From Mesocentrotus franciscanus (taxonomy: Eukaryota; Echinodermata; Echinoidea; Camarodonta; Strongylocentrotidae): a stretch of 64,000 nt of DNA. The position numbers and the translations under genes were made by a program. The notes under the pieces were generated by a model. It worked only from the letters and a program-made list of their open reading frames with translations, had not been told where the DNA came from and did not search any database. This document shows positions 60,968 through 64,000 of the stretch, piece after piece; position 1 is the stretch's first letter, and each line of letters opens with the position of its first letter. The stretch spans positions 11,370,600-11,434,599 of the forward strand of contig CP137670.1 in NCBI GenBank assembly GCA_037976565.1. Reading direction: 5' to 3'.

Positions 60968-62190
60968 AAGATGATTGAGAATGATATAGTAATCATATAG
61001 CTTTTACGATGATTAGTAACAAAAATATTTCAATCATTGACATTGTTCAATTATGATCCACTTTTAATAAATCATGTTAAAATCGGTGTGGTGGTGCACA
61101 CTGCTGATTGTTTATAGTTAGTTACAAAGTACATTAAGTTAATGAGAGTGAGAGCATATCATTATTAACTTTGGACGTCTTAGTTTCAGTCGATATTTCA
61201 ATCTCAACTTCTCAAGTCAAGTTCAATTTAATATTATTTATCATGTTTAACCGTACTTGCACTGTGTCTGTACTTTGTTATTGTAGTGCATGCAACTGAA
61301 GTCAACATAATCTTATAAGACTTTCTTTTGTTTGCTCATATTTCAATTTTTATGAACCCCAATAAATTTCAGACATTGAGAAGGCATAAGTTTGATTTAA
61401 CGCAGAGAATGATAATCGATAATACGAGTTTTGGTCGCCGATGATCTGCACTGCCACAGCACGCTGCAGCATGCATCGCATTGCCATCAGCAGTCACATC
61501 CAAATATCCACTCAGTCGGCGCGACGATGAACATCCGATTTACTTCATCATACTCTTTTGATAAGATTTTAAATATTTCTTAATCAAACCTGTAGTTTCA
61601 GGCAGTTAAACAAACATCAAAACTTCGAGAAACTTACCCCGATTCATGCCAAAGAACGATGTATCTAGTCAGGGATGGTCATCGACATCGAGCTAAGATC
61701 GCATATCAGCTATTTAGAAAGCATGAAAGACGCATGCGCAGTACATCGCTGAGAACAAGGACGTCATGTTGAATGAGTTCGCCGAGTACAAATTTTGAAA
61801 ATGAAGCCCCATGAAACAGAACTTATAACTATAAAAATACTCCATAGGCCAAGCGAAAACTTCGCCCATATATGGATTCAACCCTCATGAATATTCATAC
61901 CAAGTCTTTACTTCGTGCATTGCTGGATAGGGGAGAGTCAGAAAAAAATAGACGGCGTGTTTATCGAGGGGTGAAGCTCAAAACACATTAATATCTCGAG
62001 TTTTATTCCATGGAATTTCATATTTATTTCAGTTAGTTAGTATGGAAAGTTTCATAGCGATATTGGCAGTAATAAAGGCGCAACGCGAATTTTAACATTT
62101 GACATTCTAGCAAACACATGTTCAGATTCACGCAGATGTCTGTTGGTTATTCAAATAGAACGGGCCGCTAATGATATGCAAATTGGGGTG
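60968..62190. other. No gene recognised
   Basis: Right part of the insertion. It is AT-rich, with CG-containing patches near 61,430-61,530 and 61,680-61,760 that I cannot assign. Confidence 0.4.
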
Positions 62191-62409
62191 CTCCGCTGTG
62201 CCTGTTATACACATTTGGCTTTCAACTGAATCTGTACATATGTAGTTTGCTTTTATTCCATGTTTCATGACTGTACCAATATACCAAGTGAATTGCCATT
62301 AAAAAAGGGTGTTTGGAAAAAACATGTATAAATGTGCACCATATAATCATTACTGCTCTTGCTTTATTTCAATGCACCTCTACATAATTTTACATTAGGA
62401 CACACATAC

Positions 62410-62580
62410 CTGTATGGATGATGCCTTTGCCTTCAATGTAGAGTAGAACTCCTCATCCAAGTCGAGAACCATTCGAAGTGTCAGGTCAGTCAGTTTTGGC
62501 ATAGAACACAGTGCTTCTGCTAGGTGATGACATGAGGCTGGTGTGGGACACTGGACATTATCAAGTTCGAGAGTCTTGAC
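62410..62580 (-). CDS. NLR gene 2, LRR exon B (171 bp)
   Basis: Same splice sites and phase as exon A (cgcag|GTCAAG, CATACAG|gtatgtg). It reads VKTLELDNVQCPTPASCHHL, ALCSMPKLTDLTLRMV, then an identical C-terminal half apart from DLDEE for YLDDE. Changes cluster in the N-terminal 30 residues, where the LRR surface varies. Confidence 0.88.
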
Positions 62581-63507
62581 CTGCGTTCATAATGAATATA
62601 ATAGTTAAGTAACTCATCTATACATGCGTACATTTCTCACTATATTCTTACATTTCATACAAATTCCATTAATTACATAGTTGTATTCATAATAACATTA
62701 TCAGCAAAAATTCTTAAATAGATTTACTTTTCAAATTAAATTCTAGTCTATTGAGAAAAAGAACATACTAAAGTATCCATGGAGAGGATGATTTAGCAAT
62801 AGTGATTCTTTCAAAATTCTATATCTATTCTTTATAGGGCTTCCAACCTGTTTGCATTGATAAGTCCTACTACTGCTAACATTGAAATTAATAATACCCA
62901 AGTATTTGCTAATAAAGAATTAAAGGTATTCATAACTCTGGATATCATGTGCACAAGACCCCTAAGTCAGGAGGTTTGTTGCTAGGGTACAGTTTTGTAA
63001 ATTCAAGCCTTTATCAAAATTGGTTCTAACAAAACTATATGACATATTTTTCATATCAATCAAACTTGGAAAAGGTTGGATATTGATTATTGATCAAAAC
63101 AATGTCAATCTTATACACATTTGGATTTCAACTGAATCAGTACAGGGGCAGTTTGCTTTGATTCCATGTTTCATTACTGTTCCAATATACCAAGAGAATG
63201 GCCCTTTAAAAGAGTGTTGGGAAAATACCCCACATATATACATGTTCATCATATAACTATTACTATAGTACTATTTGAGTCACCGAGGCTCCGCTGTGCC
63301 TGTTATACACATTTGGCTTTCAACTGAATCTGTACATATGTAGTTTGCTTTTATTCCATGTTTCATGACTGTACCAATATACCAAGTGAATTGCCATTAA
63401 AAAGGGTGTTTGGAAAAAAACATGTATAAATGTGCACCATATAATCATTACTGCTCTTGCTTTATTTCAATGCACCTCTACATGATTTTACATTAGGACA
63501 CACATAC

Positions 63508-63678
63508 CTGTATGGATGATGCCTTTGCTTTCAATGTAGAGTAGAACTCCTCATCCAAGTCGAGAACCATTCGAAGTGTCAGGTCATTCAGGTTTGGCAT
63601 AGAACACAGTGCTTCTGCTAGGTAATGTGATGAGGCTGATTTGGGAAACCTGACACTATCAAGCTTGAGGGTCTTGAC
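63508..63678 (-). CDS. NLR gene 2, LRR exon C (171 bp)
   Basis: Third copy with identical boundaries. It reads VKTLKLDSVRFPKSASSHYL, ALCSMPNLNDLTLRMV and DLDEEFYSTLKAKASSIQ. It is the most 5' coding exon of gene 2 in the window; the NACHT and earlier exons should lie beyond 64,000. Confidence 0.88.
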
Positions 63679-64000
63679 CTGCGTTCATGGTGAATATAGT
63701 TAAGTAACTCATATATATATGCATATGTTATATTTGCTAAATTCTCACTGCATTCTTACATTTCACACAAATTCTACTAATTTTTTAGTTGCATTCGAAA
63801 TAACAATTTCAACAAAAATGAATGAATAGATATTAATTTCAGATTCAATTCTTGTCTCTTGAAGTAAAAGCTATTAAGCTATTAAATTTTATATTAAAAA
63901 ATTAAAGGTATGCATAACTCTGGATTTCATGAGCACAAGACCCCTAAGTCAGGAGGTTCGTTGCTAGGGTACAGTTTTGTAAATTCAAGCCTTTATCAAA

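Larger units (their letters stand above)
48752..62190. other. 13.4-kb insertion between LRR exon units
   Basis: The unit around exon A breaks off after AACAATGTCAATCTTA (48,751), where the sister copy at 63,100 continues ATACACATTTGG. That continuation is found again only at 62,205. Everything between is absent from the neighbouring unit. It is mostly mobile-element sequence, listed separately. A short direct match (TTGCTGGATAGGG-AGAGTCAGA) lies near both ends, at 49,141 and 61,920. Confidence 0.65.
62191..64000. repeat. Tandem duplication of an LRR exon plus intron, 1,098-bp unit
   Basis: CTCCGCTGTGCCTGTTATAC recurs at 62,191 and 63,289, and the LRR exons at 62,410 and 63,508, both exactly 1,098 bp apart. 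Intron sequence between them is near-identical (GGATGATTTAGCAATAGTGA-type blocks, CTGGATATCATGTGCACAAG). A third, older copy spans about 47,729-48,751. Confidence 0.9.

Noticed and set aside
48752..62190. LTR retrotransposon explaining the 13.4-kb insertion
   Set aside because: Only a 25-bp direct match was found near the ends; no LTR pair, primer site, gag or pol.

Overview
This is animal genomic DNA, AT-rich, intron-bearing and packed with transposons. It almost certainly comes from a sea urchin, Strongylocentrotus purpuratus or a close relative. The main reason is an NLR immune-receptor gene whose first coding exon carries a short hydrophobic leader ending in the 2A ribosome-skipping motif GDVETNPGP. 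That arrangement is known to me from purple sea urchin NLRs. Most short open frames in the window are repeat-derived noise. All exon calls below come from reading splice sites and phase by eye; nothing was aligned or searched.

Two NLR genes lie on the minus strand, head to tail. Gene 1 (about 10.9 kb down to at least 2.7 kb) has a TATA box near 10,883, a putative 5'UTR exon ending at 10,660, the leader/2A exon (9,061-9,224), a Death-fold exon (7,307-7,596), a large NACHT exon (4,738-6,443) and one LRR exon (2,717-2,872). All phases are compatible. It continues off the left edge or ends in an exon I could not recognise. Gene 2 is only a 3' part: three near-identical 171-bp LRR exons (63,508-63,678; 62,410-62,580; 48,021-48,191), a 98-bp LRR exon (47,259-47,356) and a terminal exon starting at 46,792. 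Its 5' half lies beyond 64,000.

Between the genes (about 11-46 kb) is a transposon graveyard. It holds a foldback MITE (11.15-11.41 kb); a Mutator-like foldback element (12,765-17,042) with nested insertions, including a non-LTR retrotransposon; a second foldback element made of inverted arrays of a 455-bp unit (17.06-22.42 kb); and a giant inverted-repeat element (22.47-37.02 kb). The arms of the giant element are arrays of a 218-bp unit, and its centre holds three copies of a 1.9-kb Harbinger-like element. Non-LTR retrotransposon remnants follow at 38.4-41.1 kb, then a TTAA-flanked MITE, and a tRNA-derived SINE at 45.4 kb.

Inside gene 2, the intron between LRR exons 62,410 and 48,021 carries about 13.4 kb absent from the neighbouring 1,098-bp LRR exon/intron repeat unit. 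It includes a repeat family rich in TGACGTCA palindromes (50.3-56.0 kb), further TTAA MITEs, a tRNA-Gly-like pseudogene and one possible plus-strand terminal exon.
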